The notes: a model not told the origin generated them from the sequence alone. A stretch of DNA of 64,000 nucleotides from Cognaticolwellia sediminilitoris (GCA_002104535.1 NBOG01000003.1:62001-126000); one strand, 5' to 3'. Numbered from the stretch's first letter, positions 38,254 to 48,403 are shown. Translations and numbers: made by a program.

Positions 38254-38901
38254 ATGACTTTAACTAATAAATGGAAAATCCAGCCAAACGAGCTGTTTAA
38301 AATGGGTCCTGTAGTGCCTGTATTGGTGATAGAAGATGTAAAAGATGCACTTCCAATCGCTGAAGCATTATTAGCCGCAGACGTGAAAGTTCTTGAAGTA
38401 ACACTGCGCACTGAGTCTGCATTAGAAGTGATCAGTACCATTGCTAAACATTTACCAGAAGCCATAATCGGTGCAGGTACAGTAACAAACCGAGAATTAT
38501 TACAACAATCATATGACGCGGGAGCGCAATTTGCGATCAGCCCGGGCTTAACCAAAGACTTATTAGTTGCAGGTATGGAAGGGAATATCGCTTTAATCCC
38601 GGGTATATCGTCAATTTCTGAATTAATGGATGGTATTGATAGTGGTTATGATCACTTGAAATTTTTCCCAGCAGAAGCTTCTGGCGGTGTTAAAGCATTA
38701 AAAGCTATTGGCGGCCCATTTCCTGACATTAAATTTTGCCCAACTGGCGGTATCAACTTAAATAATATCCGTGACTATCTAGCGTTACCTAATGTTTCAT
38801 GTTGCGGTGGTTCATGGTTAGTGTCAGATGAGATAATTAAACAAGCCAACTGGCAAGAAGTAACACGCCTAGCGAAACAAGTGTTAGATCACGTTAAGTA
38901 A
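38254..38901 (+). CDS. eda: KDPG aldolase
   Basis: A 215-residue class I aldolase splitting 2-keto-3-deoxy-6-phosphogluconate into pyruvate and glyceraldehyde-3-phosphate. Catalytic Glu48 in VLEVTLRT and the Schiff-base Lys in HLKFFPAEA are present, as is CPTGGINL. It is the last gene of the operon, eight bases after glk, and is followed by an intrinsic terminator. Confidence 0.96.
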   Translation: MTLTNKWKIQPNELFKMGPVVPVLVIEDVKDALPIAEALLAADVKVLEVTLRTESALEVISTIAKHLPEAIIGAGTVTNRELLQQSYDAGAQFAISPGLTKDLLVAGMEGNIALIPGISSISELMDGIDSGYDHLKFFPAEASGGVKALKAIGGPFPDIKFCPTGGINLNNIRDYLALPNVSCCGGSWLVSDEIIKQANWQEVTRLAKQVLDHVK

Positions 38902-38978
38902 CATGGTCTAATTCAGTTGTTCAATTAACTGAACTGTTACTTATCGAATATATAGTTATCAAAGTTAATGAGTTATTA

Positions 38979-39007
38979 AAACAGCCAAGCTTATGCTTGG
39001 CTTTTTA
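38979..39007 (+). terminator. Intrinsic terminator ending the zwf-eda operon
   Basis: Stem AGCCAAGC/GCTTGGCT (38983-39002) with a TTAT loop followed by TTTT. About 370 bp lie between eda and gapA; apart from this and the next terminator I see no feature there. Confidence 0.88.
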
Positions 39008-39211
39008 ATATCTGTAGTTTACCCATACTAGGACGGATCAGTATAATAATTATCGGCTTTTATTAACTGCAAAGCCTAAATAGACAAGCTATAAATATTT
39101 AGAGTTGCTGAAAGGTAAAATATTAGAGCTTTTGTTGTTTTATTTCATCTATTACAGCAATAAAAACCAAGAAGAATGTCAAAGGTAGGGGAAATATTCA
39201 GGAAGTTAAAC

Positions 39212-39242
39212 AAAAAAAGTCAGAGCAAACTCTGACTTTTTA
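39212..39242. terminator. Bidirectional terminator downstream of gapA
   Basis: Stem AGTCAGAG/CTCTGACT (39218-39237) with a CAAA loop, seven A before and a T run after, usable from both sides; mainly ends gapA on the minus strand. Confidence 0.85.
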
Positions 39243-39270
39243 GATATATTTTATTGTTGGATTGTAAGTT

Positions 39271-40278
<1,008 letters not shown>

Positions 40279-40291
40279 TTAAAATAAATAA

Positions 40292-40306
40292 TGTAGTAAA
40301 ATTACA
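40292..40306. promoter_or_regulatory. Candidate HexR operator in front of gapA
   Basis: TGTAGTAAAATTACA fits the HexR box (TGTAATnnnATTACA) with a single mismatch, located 23 bp before the gapA start codon, a position that would block the promoter or early transcription. Confidence 0.7.
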
Positions 40307-40504
40307 CCATTTCAGAAAAAAAACAAGTTATAAATTGCTTTGAAGTGTTATTCAGTCATTTAAAGCTTGTTTTATTACGTATTGTTACTAAAATATCCAA
40401 TATTAAAATTAACTGCTCTTTAACTATTAAGGGCTGTGAATTAACAATCGTAATTTTGTTGATAAACACGAAATTATTTATAAAAACAAATATTTGAGAT
40501 TTAT

Positions 40505-42034
40505 ATGTTAAATAACAACAGTGTATGTGATATCGGATTCATTGGCTTAGGTGTTATGGGTAAAAATTTAGTGCTTAATTTGGCTGATAATGGCTTCAGT
40601 ATTGCTGCATTTGATCTCGATATAAGCAAAGTAGAAGACGCTATTAGCCAAGATAAAGCCGAAAGTGGTCACGCTACTGCACGTGTCATTGGCTGTTCTT
40701 CTTACACTGAGTTACTTTCATGTTTAAAGCCACCTCATTTGATTGTGCTTTCGGTGCCTGCTGGTGCGCCAGTTGATCAAGTATGTGAGAGTTTAATTGG
40801 TGCGGGTATTCAGCCAGATGACATTGTTATTGATACCGGAAATAGTTTATGGACTGATACTGTTGCTCGGGAAACAAAATATAAAAATAATTTTATTTTG
40901 TTTTCATCTGCTGTTTCTGGCGGCGAAGTTGGTGCTCGGTTTGGTCCTGCATTGATGCCGAGTGGTTCACCTTATGCTTGGGCTAGGATAAAACCGATTT
41001 GGCAAGCCATTGCGGCTAAAGTTGATGCTAAAACAGGTAAACCTATTGAGCGAACAAAGCCAGGGCAAGTCGTTACTGAAGGAGAGCCTTGTGCCGCGTA
41101 TATCGGGCCAGCAGGCGCTGGGCATTATGTAAAAATGGTTCACAACGGTATTGAATATGCTGATATGCAAATTATTTGTGAAGCTTATCAAATGCTACGA
41201 GATGGATTAAATTTAACCAGTGATGAAATAGCTGATATTTTTGCACAGTGGAATCGTGGTCCATTAGAAAGTTATTTAATGGAGATATCGGTCGAAGTTT
41301 TACGTCATCGAGTAACAGAAAATAATATACCATTGGTTGATTTGATCTTGGATAAAGCGGGTCAAAAGGGCACAGGTTTATGGACTGCGGTGTCTAGCCT
41401 TGAACTCGGAACGCCTGCACCTACCATTGCACAAGCCGTTTATGCACGCTCAATTTCTTCATTTAAAGAACTTCGCGTTAAAGCCTCTGAAATATTAGCT
41501 GGACCGGCGGTAATAAAGCTTGATGACAAAGACCAACAGGCATTTATTGCGCAATTACATGATGCTATTTATAGCGCAAAAATATGTGCTTACGCCCAAG
41601 GGTTTCAATTAATGAAGCTAGCTGAGAAAGAACACAACTGGCAGCTAAACTTTGCCAGTATTGCAAAAATATGGCGAGCAGGTTGTATTATTAGAGCGGC
41701 GTTTTTACAGTCTATTACTCAAGCGTTCGAACGTAATCCTGATTTAGAAAATTTGTTACTTGATGATTTCTTTGCCGAGCAACTCTCTAAACATCAATCA
41801 AACTGGCGCAAGTCTGTGTCGAACTCGGCATTGATGGGAATTCCAACTGGCGCTATATCATCAGCACTTTCATATTATGATTCTATACGATGTGCTGTAT
41901 TACCGGCTAACTTGCTACAGGCCCAACGAGATTTTTTTGGCGCGCATACTTTCCAGCGAATTGATAAAAGCGCTAGTCAGAAGTATCACGTCAACTGGGC
42001 TGACAAGAACCGTTCTATGCAGGAAGTGAAATAA
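40505..42034 (+). CDS. gnd: 6-phosphogluconate dehydrogenase
   Basis: A 509-residue oxidative decarboxylase of the pentose phosphate pathway. N-terminal GFIGLGVMGKNLVLNLADNG, GPAGAGHYVKMVHNGIEYADMQ with the catalytic Lys, and DKAGQKGTGLWT identify Gnd. It is about 40 residues longer than E. coli Gnd (468), with insertions around residues 165-200 and the C terminus. Divergent from gapA; followed by a terminator. It gives the cell a third fate for 6-phosphogluconate beside Edd. Confidence 0.94.
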   Translation: MLNNNSVCDIGFIGLGVMGKNLVLNLADNGFSIAAFDLDISKVEDAISQDKAESGHATARVIGCSSYTELLSCLKPPHLIVLSVPAGAPVDQVCESLIGAGIQPDDIVIDTGNSLWTDTVARETKYKNNFILFSSAVSGGEVGARFGPALMPSGSPYAWARIKPIWQAIAAKVDAKTGKPIERTKPGQVVTEGEPCAAYIGPAGAGHYVKMVHNGIEYADMQIICEAYQMLRDGLNLTSDEIADIFAQWNRGPLESYLMEISVEVLRHRVTENNIPLVDLILDKAGQKGTGLWTAVSSLELGTPAPTIAQAVYARSISSFKELRVKASEILAGPAVIKLDDKDQQAFIAQLHDAIYSAKICAYAQGFQLMKLAEKEHNWQLNFASIAKIWRAGCIIRAAFLQSITQAFERNPDLENLLLDDFFAEQLSKHQSNWRKSVSNSALMGIPTGAISSALSYYDSIRCAVLPANLLQAQRDFFGAHTFQRIDKSASQKYHVNWADKNRSMQEVK

Positions 42035-42048
42035 CTTTCATGTGCTTT

Positions 42049-42080
42049 AAACCCTCCATGGCGGTAACTGTGGAGGGTTT
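42049..42080. terminator. Terminator between convergent gnd and DUF2989 gene
   Basis: Ten-bp stem AAACCCTCCA/TGGAGGGTTT (42049-42080) with a 12-base loop; A and T flanks are short, so efficiency is uncertain. Confidence 0.7.
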
Positions 42081-42098
42081 ATATTTGTATTACTTAGA

Positions 42099-42902
42099 TT
42101 AAGTTTGTGGCGCTTTAAATTGGCCAGTTACTATCTTGTTTAATGTTGTGGTAGCAACTCTATCTAAATACTCACTGTCTAAGTTATATAGCGCGATATA
42201 ATTGTTTAGCGTATCAACCGTTAAGTTTTCATCATCTGGTTGATATAAGTGTAATATTTTAGACCAGATATAAGCTTGTTTATATTCTTCTTTTTCAGAA
42301 AATATACTGGCTATTGATTTAAATATTTCTGTGTCTATCTTTGCATCCTTCGGATAAAGCGTTAATGCATGGTAAAGTAAATCTAAGGTTTTATTCGGAT
42401 CACGCTTTATGTAAAAGGTAGCTAAGTTTACTTGACGATTAGGTTTTTCAAGTATTTTGTTGCCTTCTAAAGCAATAAATTTATCAAGTGCGTTCTGGTC
42501 TAAGTAGCGCGACCAGTGATAATACAAAAGGTCTGGATGCTCGGAGTTTGCTGTCGCATTTGATATTTTTTCAATTTTCTCTTGAGCTTTTAAGACATTG
42601 TTTATTCTGCGAGTTTTTTTCTCTTTTAATTTTATATGCTCAATTTTAGATGCATGATCTATACAAAATTTATAGTTTTCATAAGCAATTAATTGCTGAA
42701 ATTTATTATCGTCGCTTGGTTTGAGCTTTTCTGAGATATTAGCCAAACCCACTTTGATACGTTCACGTTTACACCAAGAGTCGCTTTCAAACTCTTGGCA
42801 AATTTCGCTATGCTGTTCACATAACTCGGCAAAATTAGGACCTCGATCACAAGCCATTAACGTGAATAATGATAAAGTTGCTGCTATTTTATAAATTTTC
42901 AT
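42099..42902 (-). CDS. Putative lipoprotein, DUF2989-like
   Basis: A 267-residue protein with a lipoprotein signal (LFTLMAC, Cys18) and helical repeats in the second half resembling TPR/SEL1-like stretches (YIKRDPNKTLDLLYHALTLYP, EYKQAYIWSKILHLY). The Cys-rich start (ELCEQHSEICQEFESDSWCKRERI) is typical of the DUF2989 lipoproteins of Alteromonadales; this family name is from memory, so treat it as likely. Function unknown. It stands alone, facing gnd. Confidence 0.8.
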   Translation of the reverse strand: MKIYKIAATLSLFTLMACDRGPNFAELCEQHSEICQEFESDSWCKRERIKVGLANISEKLKPSDDNKFQQLIAYENYKFCIDHASKIEHIKLKEKKTRRINNVLKAQEKIEKISNATANSEHPDLLYYHWSRYLDQNALDKFIALEGNKILEKPNRQVNLATFYIKRDPNKTLDLLYHALTLYPKDAKIDTEIFKSIASIFSEKEEYKQAYIWSKILHLYQPDDENLTVDTLNNYIALYNLDSEYLDRVATTTLNKIVTGQFKAPQT

Positions 42903-43062
42903 TGATTTATCGGTTTATCCTATAAAAACGTTTGTAACTGGTGGCGAAATATTTCACGTTGCATTACAATATGCGCCGAATTTAGTAATTCGTTATTGTT
43001 AATCACAATGTGAAATTAATAATAACCCATCATTCAATTGACTGAAATAAAAGGTTTACGCA

Positions 43063-44511
43063 ATGACTTCTCATCTTGAGGAACAATACCAAACTAGTTG
43101 GCAAGAACGTCAAACATTCGCTGAAAATATGCAGCCTATTATCGGACAACTATTTAGAAATAACGGTATCGAAATTTCTGTTTATGGTCGCCCACTAGTA
43201 AATGCTTCTGCTATCGATATTATTAAAGCACACAAATCAGTGGCTTTACACGAAGAAAACAAATTGCGTTTACGCGAAAGCTTTCCTTTCTTGCAAGCCT
43301 TAGCAAAAATGCCATTAGCGCCTGCACGTATCGATGTAGGTAAATTAGCATACCGTTATTTATTTAAAGGCGAGGCTAATGGCCTGTCAATTGAACAATT
43401 TTTAGAAAAAGAATTGTCAACCATCGCGAAACACACTGATGTTCAAGAAACTAAAGACGTAGTGCTTTATGGTTTCGGTCGAATTGGTCGTTTATTAGCG
43501 CGTTTATTAATTGAACGTGCTGGCCCTAACGCTAAATTAAATTTACGCGCTATTGTCATTCGTCCAGGTAAAGAAGATGATTTAGAAAAACGTGCTTCTT
43601 TATTACGTCGTGATTCAGTACATGGTGCTTTTAACGGTAGTATTACTATCGATAAAGAAAATAATGTAATTAAAGCCAATGGTGCTTTCATTAAAATTAT
43701 TTACGCTAAATCACCATCAGAAATCGATTACACAGCATACGGTATCAATAATGCATTAGTTGTCGATAACACAGGTATTTGGAGTGACGAAGAAGGTCTA
43801 GGCCAACATTTACAATCAAAAGGTGTTGCTAAGGTTTTACTAACAGCTCCAGCTAAAGGCGATATTAAGAATATCGTTTATGGCGTTAACGAAGATATGA
43901 TTTTAGCTGACGACAAAATTATCTCAGCAGCAAGTTGTACTACCAATGCAATCACTCCAGTGCTTAAAGCATTAAACGATGAGTATGGTATTCGCAATGG
44001 TCATGTTGAAACAGTGCATTCTTACACTAATGATCAAAACTTAATTGATAACTACCATCCAGCACCTCGTCGTGGACGTAGTGCACCATTGAACATGGTT
44101 ATCAGTACTACAGGTGCTGCAAAAGCTGTTGCTAAAGCGTTACCTGAATTGAAAGGTTTATTAACGGGTAATGCTATTCGTGTTCCTACGCCTAACGTTT
44201 CAATGGCGATCATGAACTTGAACTTGAAAAAATCAACAGACAAAGAAGCGTTGAATGATTATTTACGTAACATTTCTTTGAATTCTAAATTACAAAACCA
44301 AGTTGATTATACCGCTTCAACTGAGATTGTATCGACAGATTTAGTCGGTTCACGCTATGCTGGTGTTGTTGATTCACAAGCGACTATTGTTGATGGCGAT
44401 CGTGCTGTACTTTACGTATGGTATGACAATGAGTTTGGTTATAGCTGTCAGGTTGTTCGTGTAATGTTAGCTATGGCTGATATTAACGTACCGACATTAC
44501 CACTAACCTAG
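43063..44511 (+). CDS. Second glyceraldehyde-3-phosphate dehydrogenase with N-terminal extension
   Basis: A 482-residue GAPDH paralogue. Residues 1-125 form a helical N-terminal extension absent from GapA; a Rossmann motif VLYGFGRIGRLLARLLIER follows, then catalytic Cys292 in SAASCTTNAITPV, NYHPAPRRGRSAPLN and WYDNEFGYSCQVVRV. The long-GAPDH branch occurs in vibrios and other marine gammaproteobacteria; whether it prefers NADP or works in gluconeogenesis is not visible. It has its own terminator and an AAAGG ribosome binding site, so is a single-gene unit. Confidence 0.92.
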   Translation: MTSHLEEQYQTSWQERQTFAENMQPIIGQLFRNNGIEISVYGRPLVNASAIDIIKAHKSVALHEENKLRLRESFPFLQALAKMPLAPARIDVGKLAYRYLFKGEANGLSIEQFLEKELSTIAKHTDVQETKDVVLYGFGRIGRLLARLLIERAGPNAKLNLRAIVIRPGKEDDLEKRASLLRRDSVHGAFNGSITIDKENNVIKANGAFIKIIYAKSPSEIDYTAYGINNALVVDNTGIWSDEEGLGQHLQSKGVAKVLLTAPAKGDIKNIVYGVNEDMILADDKIISAASCTTNAITPVLKALNDEYGIRNGHVETVHSYTNDQNLIDNYHPAPRRGRSAPLNMVISTTGAAKAVAKALPELKGLLTGNAIRVPTPNVSMAIMNLNLKKSTDKEALNDYLRNISLNSKLQNQVDYTASTEIVSTDLVGSRYAGVVDSQATIVDGDRAVLYVWYDNEFGYSCQVVRVMLAMADINVPTLPLT

Positions 44512-44536
44512 TAAAACTTTGTTAGCGATATGATGA

Positions 44537-44567
44537 AGCGCTTGCCATTTGGCAAGCGCTTTTTTTA
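44537..44567 (+). terminator. Intrinsic terminator after the second GAPDH gene
   Basis: Perfect 10-bp stem AGCGCTTGCC/GGCAAGCGCT with an ATTT loop and a run of seven T. Confidence 0.93.
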
Positions 44568-44701
44568 TGCGTTCTTTTAAGCATGGTTATTAAACTTAAC
44601 ATTAGCACTCAAGTTCCCGCAAAAATTGTCGATATAACAATTAACCATAAACAAGTTAACAGTTAAACCTTACAGTTTAATCATTAAAACATAGGTGTGT
44701 T

Positions 44702-44899
44702 ATGTCAAACGAAGTCAGCAACAATCCAGTAACGATGAACACAGAAACTATTCTAGCGGTTCAAACGGCTAATTTAGCTAAATCTCAAACTGAACTTGAA
44801 GGTAAAATGGCATTAGCGCTGCTTGCCTCAGCATCTGTTGATAATATTAGCTTACCGGTGGTAGGCAATAGTGGTCAAAATATTAACATTAAGGTTTAG
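44702..44899 (+). CDS. Small protein of unknown function, YjfB-motility-protein-like
   Basis: A 65-residue protein with a good ribosome binding site (AGGTG six bases before ATG). It begins with a polar stretch, has an amphipathic central helix (TILAVQTANLAKSQTELEGKMALALLASA) broken around residue 47, and ends in GNSGQNINIKV. The central helix plus a C-terminal Gly-Asn-Ile-rich tail recalls the YjfB/putative motility protein family, but I cannot confirm it. No signal peptide. It is divergent from nothing and convergent with tusE, so context gives no role. Confidence 0.65.
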   Translation: MSNEVSNNPVTMNTETILAVQTANLAKSQTELEGKMALALLASASVDNISLPVVGNSGQNINIKV

Positions 44900-44942
44900 C
44901 TAACAGTAATCTTGGCTATTAACTTTGTTTCTCTTCAAAGTG

Positions 44943-45275
44943 TTAAATACAACGCGCCGGCTTAGGCAAGCCTGCATATTTAGTTGCTTGTTTAGCTGGC
45001 CCTTCTTTAAATAGTCGATATAAATAACGACTACTGGCTTTTTCTTCGCCAAACTCAGCTTTCATTGCTTTTGTTAACGCTCTTATCGCTGGCGAGGTGT
45101 TGTAAGTCAGGTAAAATGTTCTAACAAAGCGAATAACTTCCCAATGACTTTCTGATAATTCAATATCATCCGACTCTGCTAATAAAACGGCTACGTCTTC
45201 ATTCCATTGTGTGAAATCGAGCAAGTAACCTTGCTTATCAGTCGCTAAGGTTTGATTGTTATATATTATTGTCAT
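44943..45275 (-). CDS. tusE: Sulfurtransferase TusE (DsrC family)
   Basis: A 110-residue DsrC/TusE protein that accepts sulfur from TusBCD and passes it to MnmA for 2-thiouridine of tRNA. The end [12 protein letters not shown] carries the penultimate Cys109; the second conserved Cys of DsrC is missing, which points to TusE rather than the dissimilatory DsrC. ATG 45275 overlaps the tusB stop codon (ATGA); the frame continues to a TTG at 45281 that I reject. Confidence 0.94.
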   Translation of the reverse strand: MTIIYNNQTLATDKQGYLLDFTQWNEDVAVLLAESDDIELSESHWEVIRFVRTFYLTYNTSPAIRALTKAMKAEFGEEKASSRYLYRLFKEGPAKQATKYAGLPKPARCI

Positions 45276-45568
45276 GACCAAGTAATCGAATTGTTGTGTG
45301 TAAAAATAAGTTCATTAACGTCATCTAAGCTAATTTCAGCGAAAACATCTGCTGGTTTCAATTGTGCTCGTGCAGTGGCATGTAAGCCAATATAAAAACA
45401 TTTTATATCTGTTTTTTGTAATAATAGTTCAAGCAGCAACGGGTGCTGCAAATTATAACAACCGTCGTCTATTAAAAGTATAGAGTCATGGGGCAAAGTA
45501 GTATCTAAGCATTGCGCTAAGGCATTATTATTAAAGCCTGACGTTCGAACGATATGTAGCATTGCCAT
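45272..45568 (-). CDS. tusB: Sulfur relay protein TusB
   Basis: A 98-residue DsrH/TusB-like subunit of the TusBCD complex. [19 protein letters not shown], the [12 protein letters not shown] stretch and the W-S end fit the family. M1 has AGG seven bases upstream, and M3 is an alternative. One base separates it from the tusC stop; the order tusD-tusC-tusB-tusE is that of E. coli yheNML plus tusE. Confidence 0.9.
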   Translation of the reverse strand: MAMLHIVRTSGFNNNALAQCLDTTLPHDSILLIDDGCYNLQHPLLLELLLQKTDIKCFYIGLHATARAQLKPADVFAEISLDDVNELIFTHNNSITWS

Positions 45569-45569
45569 A

Positions 45570-45947
45570 TTAAAACCTGTAAATCACATTGTGTTGATGA
45601 AGTAATTCGTTAAACGCTTGTTTAGATAAGACCTGAACATTATCGATATGAAAATTTGCAGTCAAATTACGTTCGCTTAGGGACTGCTCGCAAATATAAA
45701 TATTGTCGATATCGTAGAACTCTAGCGCTGAAAATGTTTTTAAGTAATCTTTAGATTCAATACTTGTAGGATTTTGATCCCCGATCACCTGAAAGACACC
45801 GTCACCGATAAAAAATAATGAGGTAGGTTGTTCGAACGAGCCAAATATTAAAGCAGCGTCTAATGCTTCTTTACCAGCAGAGCTGGAAAAGGGCGCTTGA
45901 GTATTCAAGATTGCGACAGTTTTAGTATTGTGTTGAATATCCGACAT
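45570..45947 (-). CDS. tusC: Sulfur relay protein TusC
   Basis: A 125-residue DsrF/TusC-like subunit: TVAILNTQAPFSSSAGKEALDAALIFGSFEQP and FFIGDGVFQVIGDQNP are characteristic. Together with TusB and TusD it forms the hexameric sulfur-transfer complex of the tRNA thiolation relay. Its start overlaps the tusD stop by one base. Confidence 0.92.
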   Translation of the reverse strand: MSDIQHNTKTVAILNTQAPFSSSAGKEALDAALIFGSFEQPTSLFFIGDGVFQVIGDQNPTSIESKDYLKTFSALEFYDIDNIYICEQSLSERNLTANFHIDNVQVLSKQAFNELLHQHNVIYRF

Positions 45948-46324
45948 TATAATTGCACCACACGTTGAGCTTTACTGGTTAATTCAACTAACTCGCCTAA
46001 ACCAGACACGGTAAAAGCGTTATCTATAGTTGAACGTTCATGCTCACCTAAACCGTCACTTAACCCGCGTTTTTCAGCCGCTGTGATACACAAGTATAAA
46101 GGTACATTAAAGTCACTTTTCAGTGCTTTCCATTGGGTCAGTGTTTGAAATTCATCACTGGGTATGGATAACTGTTTGGCAGCATTTAACACCCCATCTT
46201 GATAAAAAAACACACCAATAATTTTTACATTATTCTTTATTGCGCTATGAACAAGGTTAATCGCAGTAGTGGTTAAATTACTATTGGGCTGAGTGGTTAC
46301 CACAAATGCTAATGTATTTTGCAT
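45947..46324 (-). CDS. tusD: Sulfurtransferase TusD
   Basis: A 125-residue DsrE/TusD subunit with catalytic Cys79 in PLYLCITAAEKRGL, which receives persulfide sulfur from TusA. FFYQDGVLNAAKQL is typical. First gene of the tusDCBE operon. In many gammaproteobacteria this locus sits near yccA and tusE, as here. Confidence 0.93.
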   Translation of the reverse strand: MQNTLAFVVTTQPNSNLTTTAINLVHSAIKNNVKIIGVFFYQDGVLNAAKQLSIPSDEFQTLTQWKALKSDFNVPLYLCITAAEKRGLSDGLGEHERSTIDNAFTVSGLGELVELTSKAQRVVQL

Positions 46325-46351
46325 GGTCTACCTTACTTAAAAACAGGTAAT

Positions 46352-46378
46352 AAAAAAGCCTCAATATTGAGGCTTTAA
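46352..46378 (-). terminator. Terminator after the BI-1 gene
   Basis: Stem AAAGCCTCAA/TTGAGGCTTT (46355-46375) with a short TAT... loop; the minus strand reads into six T. It separates the BI-1 gene from tusD, which therefore needs its own promoter. Confidence 0.82.
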
Positions 46379-46436
46379 ATTTAATACGTAGAGTATAAAC
46401 AATTACTAATCATAATTAACGATTTTTAATTGTTAA

Positions 46437-47102
46437 TTAGTCATCGCCACCGAAAACACCTAACAGGTGTAATAAATGTACGAAGATATTATAAATATTC
46501 AAGTATAGAGAAACAGTTGCACGAATGTAGTTTGTTTCACCACCATGAATAATACGGCTAGTATCAAACAAAATTAAACCAGACATGATCATAATAACTG
46601 CAGCGCTAATGGCTAATGATAACGCAGGTATTTGGAAGAAAATGTTTGCTACCATGGCAATCACGGCGACTATTAAACCTACCATTAAAAAACCACCCAT
46701 AAATGAGAAGTCTTTTTTACTGGTTAATGCGTAACCAGAAAGGGCGAAAAATATTAACGCTGTACCACCTAACGCCTGCATAATTAATGATGCACCGTTT
46801 GGCATCGAAGCATAATGGTTAAGCATTGGACCTAAAGAAGCACCCATTAGTCCAGTAAAAGCGAAAATCCAAAAAATACCACTGGCTTTATCAGCATTCT
46901 TATTTACAACAAATAATAAACCGAATGAAACTAGGGTCATCACTAGGGCTGCCATGTGAGACAATCCCATTGCCATAGAAACACCAGCGGTTGCGGCACT
47001 AAATGCCAAAGTCATCGAAAGTAACATGTATGTGTTTTTCAAAACTTTGTTAATTTCAATCGCTGAGCTTCTACTAGCATTTACACTAATATTTGATTGC
47101 AT
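46437..47102 (-). CDS. yccA: Bax inhibitor-1 / YccA family membrane protein
   Basis: A 221-residue protein with seven membrane helices and the BI-1 hallmark start NKVLKNTYMLLSMTLAFSAATAG and the end FDTSRIIHGGETNYIRATVSLYLNIYNIFVHLL. E. coli YccA is an FtsH modulator/substrate; the family may leak calcium or protons. The conserved Asp pair is seen only at the very C terminus (GGDD). Stands alone with its terminator. Confidence 0.92.
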   Translation of the reverse strand: MQSNISVNASRSSAIEINKVLKNTYMLLSMTLAFSAATAGVSMAMGLSHMAALVMTLVSFGLLFVVNKNADKASGIFWIFAFTGLMGASLGPMLNHYASMPNGASLIMQALGGTALIFFALSGYALTSKKDFSFMGGFLMVGLIVAVIAMVANIFFQIPALSLAISAAVIMIMSGLILFDTSRIIHGGETNYIRATVSLYLNIYNIFVHLLHLLGVFGGDD

Positions 47103-47263
47103 AAAATTTCCTCTAAGTATGCTAATTATATTTTTTAGATATGGTCAAAAGTTAAAAGTTCAAGGCTAATGTAAATAAATAACATAGATTTAGCGTTGAA
47201 GTAAGTTTATAACCTACAACCACAGTGACATATTATGGCATGCCATTTTTTTAATTACTATCA

Positions 47264-47860
47264 TTATAGCTGTTCAAATTCAGCTATTATTTGTGAGCGT
47301 TTGTAACAGTCAATACTGTGATCATTCACCATACCGCAAGCTTGCATATATGCATAACAAATTGTTGAACCAACAAACTTGAATCCACGCTTTTTCAGAT
47401 CTTTACTCCAAGCATCTGACTCCTTAGAGGTAGCAGGGGAGTCCTCATTGTTATCCGACTGATTTACGATAGTTTTATGGTTAACAAAGCCCCACATATA
47501 ATGGCTAAAACTGCCAAACTCATGTTGAATTGCCATAAACAATTTAGCATTATTGATTGTTGCGGCTATTTTTCCTCGGTGGCGAATTATTCCACTATTT
47601 TGTAGCAAAGCTTCAACATCACTGTCAGTAAACTGAGCAACCTTAGCAACATCAAAGCCTGCGAATGCTTCGCGATAGCCTTCTCTGCGTTTTAAAATGG
47701 TATACCAGCTTAAACCGGCTTGGGCAGATTCGAGCGTTAAGTATTCAAATAGTTTCTGGTCATCGAAAACAGGAACTCCCCATTCTTCATCATGATAAGC
47801 AACATAATCAGGTTTTGTTGTATCTAGCCATGGACATCGGCAAAGACTATTTTCGCTCAC
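47264..47860 (-). CDS. tag: DNA-3-methyladenine glycosylase I
   Basis: A 198-residue base-excision glycosylase removing 3-methyladenine. Zinc-snap ligands fit: Cys9 (CRCPW), His23 in AYHDEEWG, and the His/Cys pair of NDHSIDC at the end. Substrate residues in LTLESAQAGLSWYTIL, GIIRHRGKIAA and KRGFKFVGSTICYAYMQACG are intact. Only the loop around residue 135 (NEDSPATSKESD) is extended. Single gene, no obvious partner. Confidence 0.95.
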   Translation of the reverse strand: MSENSLCRCPWLDTTKPDYVAYHDEEWGVPVFDDQKLFEYLTLESAQAGLSWYTILKRREGYREAFAGFDVAKVAQFTDSDVEALLQNSGIIRHRGKIAATINNAKLFMAIQHEFGSFSHYMWGFVNHKTIVNQSDNNEDSPATSKESDAWSKDLKKRGFKFVGSTICYAYMQACGMVNDHSIDCYKRSQIIAEFEQL

Positions 47861-48023
47861 AGGTATTCCTTTTTATTGAAATTACACTTAATTTGCTCAA
47901 ATATATAACAATTTGATGTTTTTTTTAGCAAACAAACTTTTTTATAGAATAAATCCTTTACAAGAGAATTTCGAGCCTTTAATATTCGCCTCGTTCTGAA
48001 GCAGCAATGCTTTTTAACTTTCA

Positions 48024-48114
48024 GGTGAGATGGCTGAGTGGTCGAAAGCACCGGTCTTGAAAACCGGCAAGGGTTTGTAGCCCTTCTAGAGTTCAAATCT
48101 CTATCTCACCGCCA
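48024..48114 (+). tRNA. tRNA-Ser(UGA), CCA encoded
   Basis: A 91-nt serine tRNA: acceptor GGTGAGA/TCTCACC, D-arm TGGCTGAGTGG, anticodon stem CCGGT/ACCGG with loop CTTGAAA (anticodon TGA), long variable arm AAGGGTTTGTAGCCCTT, T-arm AGAGTTCAAATCTCT and encoded GCCA end. All class II features are present. Its tail is followed by a terminator and by degraded copies of its own 3' part. Confidence 0.97.
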
Positions 48115-48121
48115 CATTTAG

Positions 48122-48160
48122 AAAAGCCCGTTAATCGCAAGATTAACGGGCTTTTTGCTT
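48122..48160 (+). terminator. tRNA-Ser terminator (first copy)
   Basis: Perfect 12-bp stem AGCCCGTTAATC/GATTAACGGGCT with a GCAA tetraloop (48125-48152), followed by TTTTTGCTT. The same 39-nt segment recurs with one mismatch at 63181-63219. Confidence 0.93.
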
Positions 48161-48350
48161 TTAACAGAAAATATATATAAATAGGGTTTGTAGCGCTAAA
48201 CCTGGTGTAGAGTTCAAATATCTATCTAACTGCCACATTTAGAAAAGCCCGTTAATTGCAAGATTAACGGGCTTTTTGCTTTTAACAGAAAATATTTATA
48301 AATAGGGTTTGTAGCGCTAAACCTTTTTTAGAGTTTAAATATCTAACTCA

Positions 48351-48403
48351 GGTTTTTATCACATCCATGTGAAAACCACATAACTTCTTCCATGAAGCGA
48401 ACC
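48351..48403 (+). repeat. 53-bp two-hairpin insert, copy 1
   Basis: Lies within the tRNA-tail array just before a GCCACATTA remnant. It folds into two hairpins, GGTTTT...CACATCCATGTG...AAAACC and CTTCTTCCATGAAG, both centred on a TCCAT loop. Confidence 0.75.

Noticed and set aside
44943-45275. Dissimilatory sulfite reductase DsrC
   Set aside because: Only the penultimate Cys is present, and the neighbours are TusBCD; tRNA thiolation TusE fits better.
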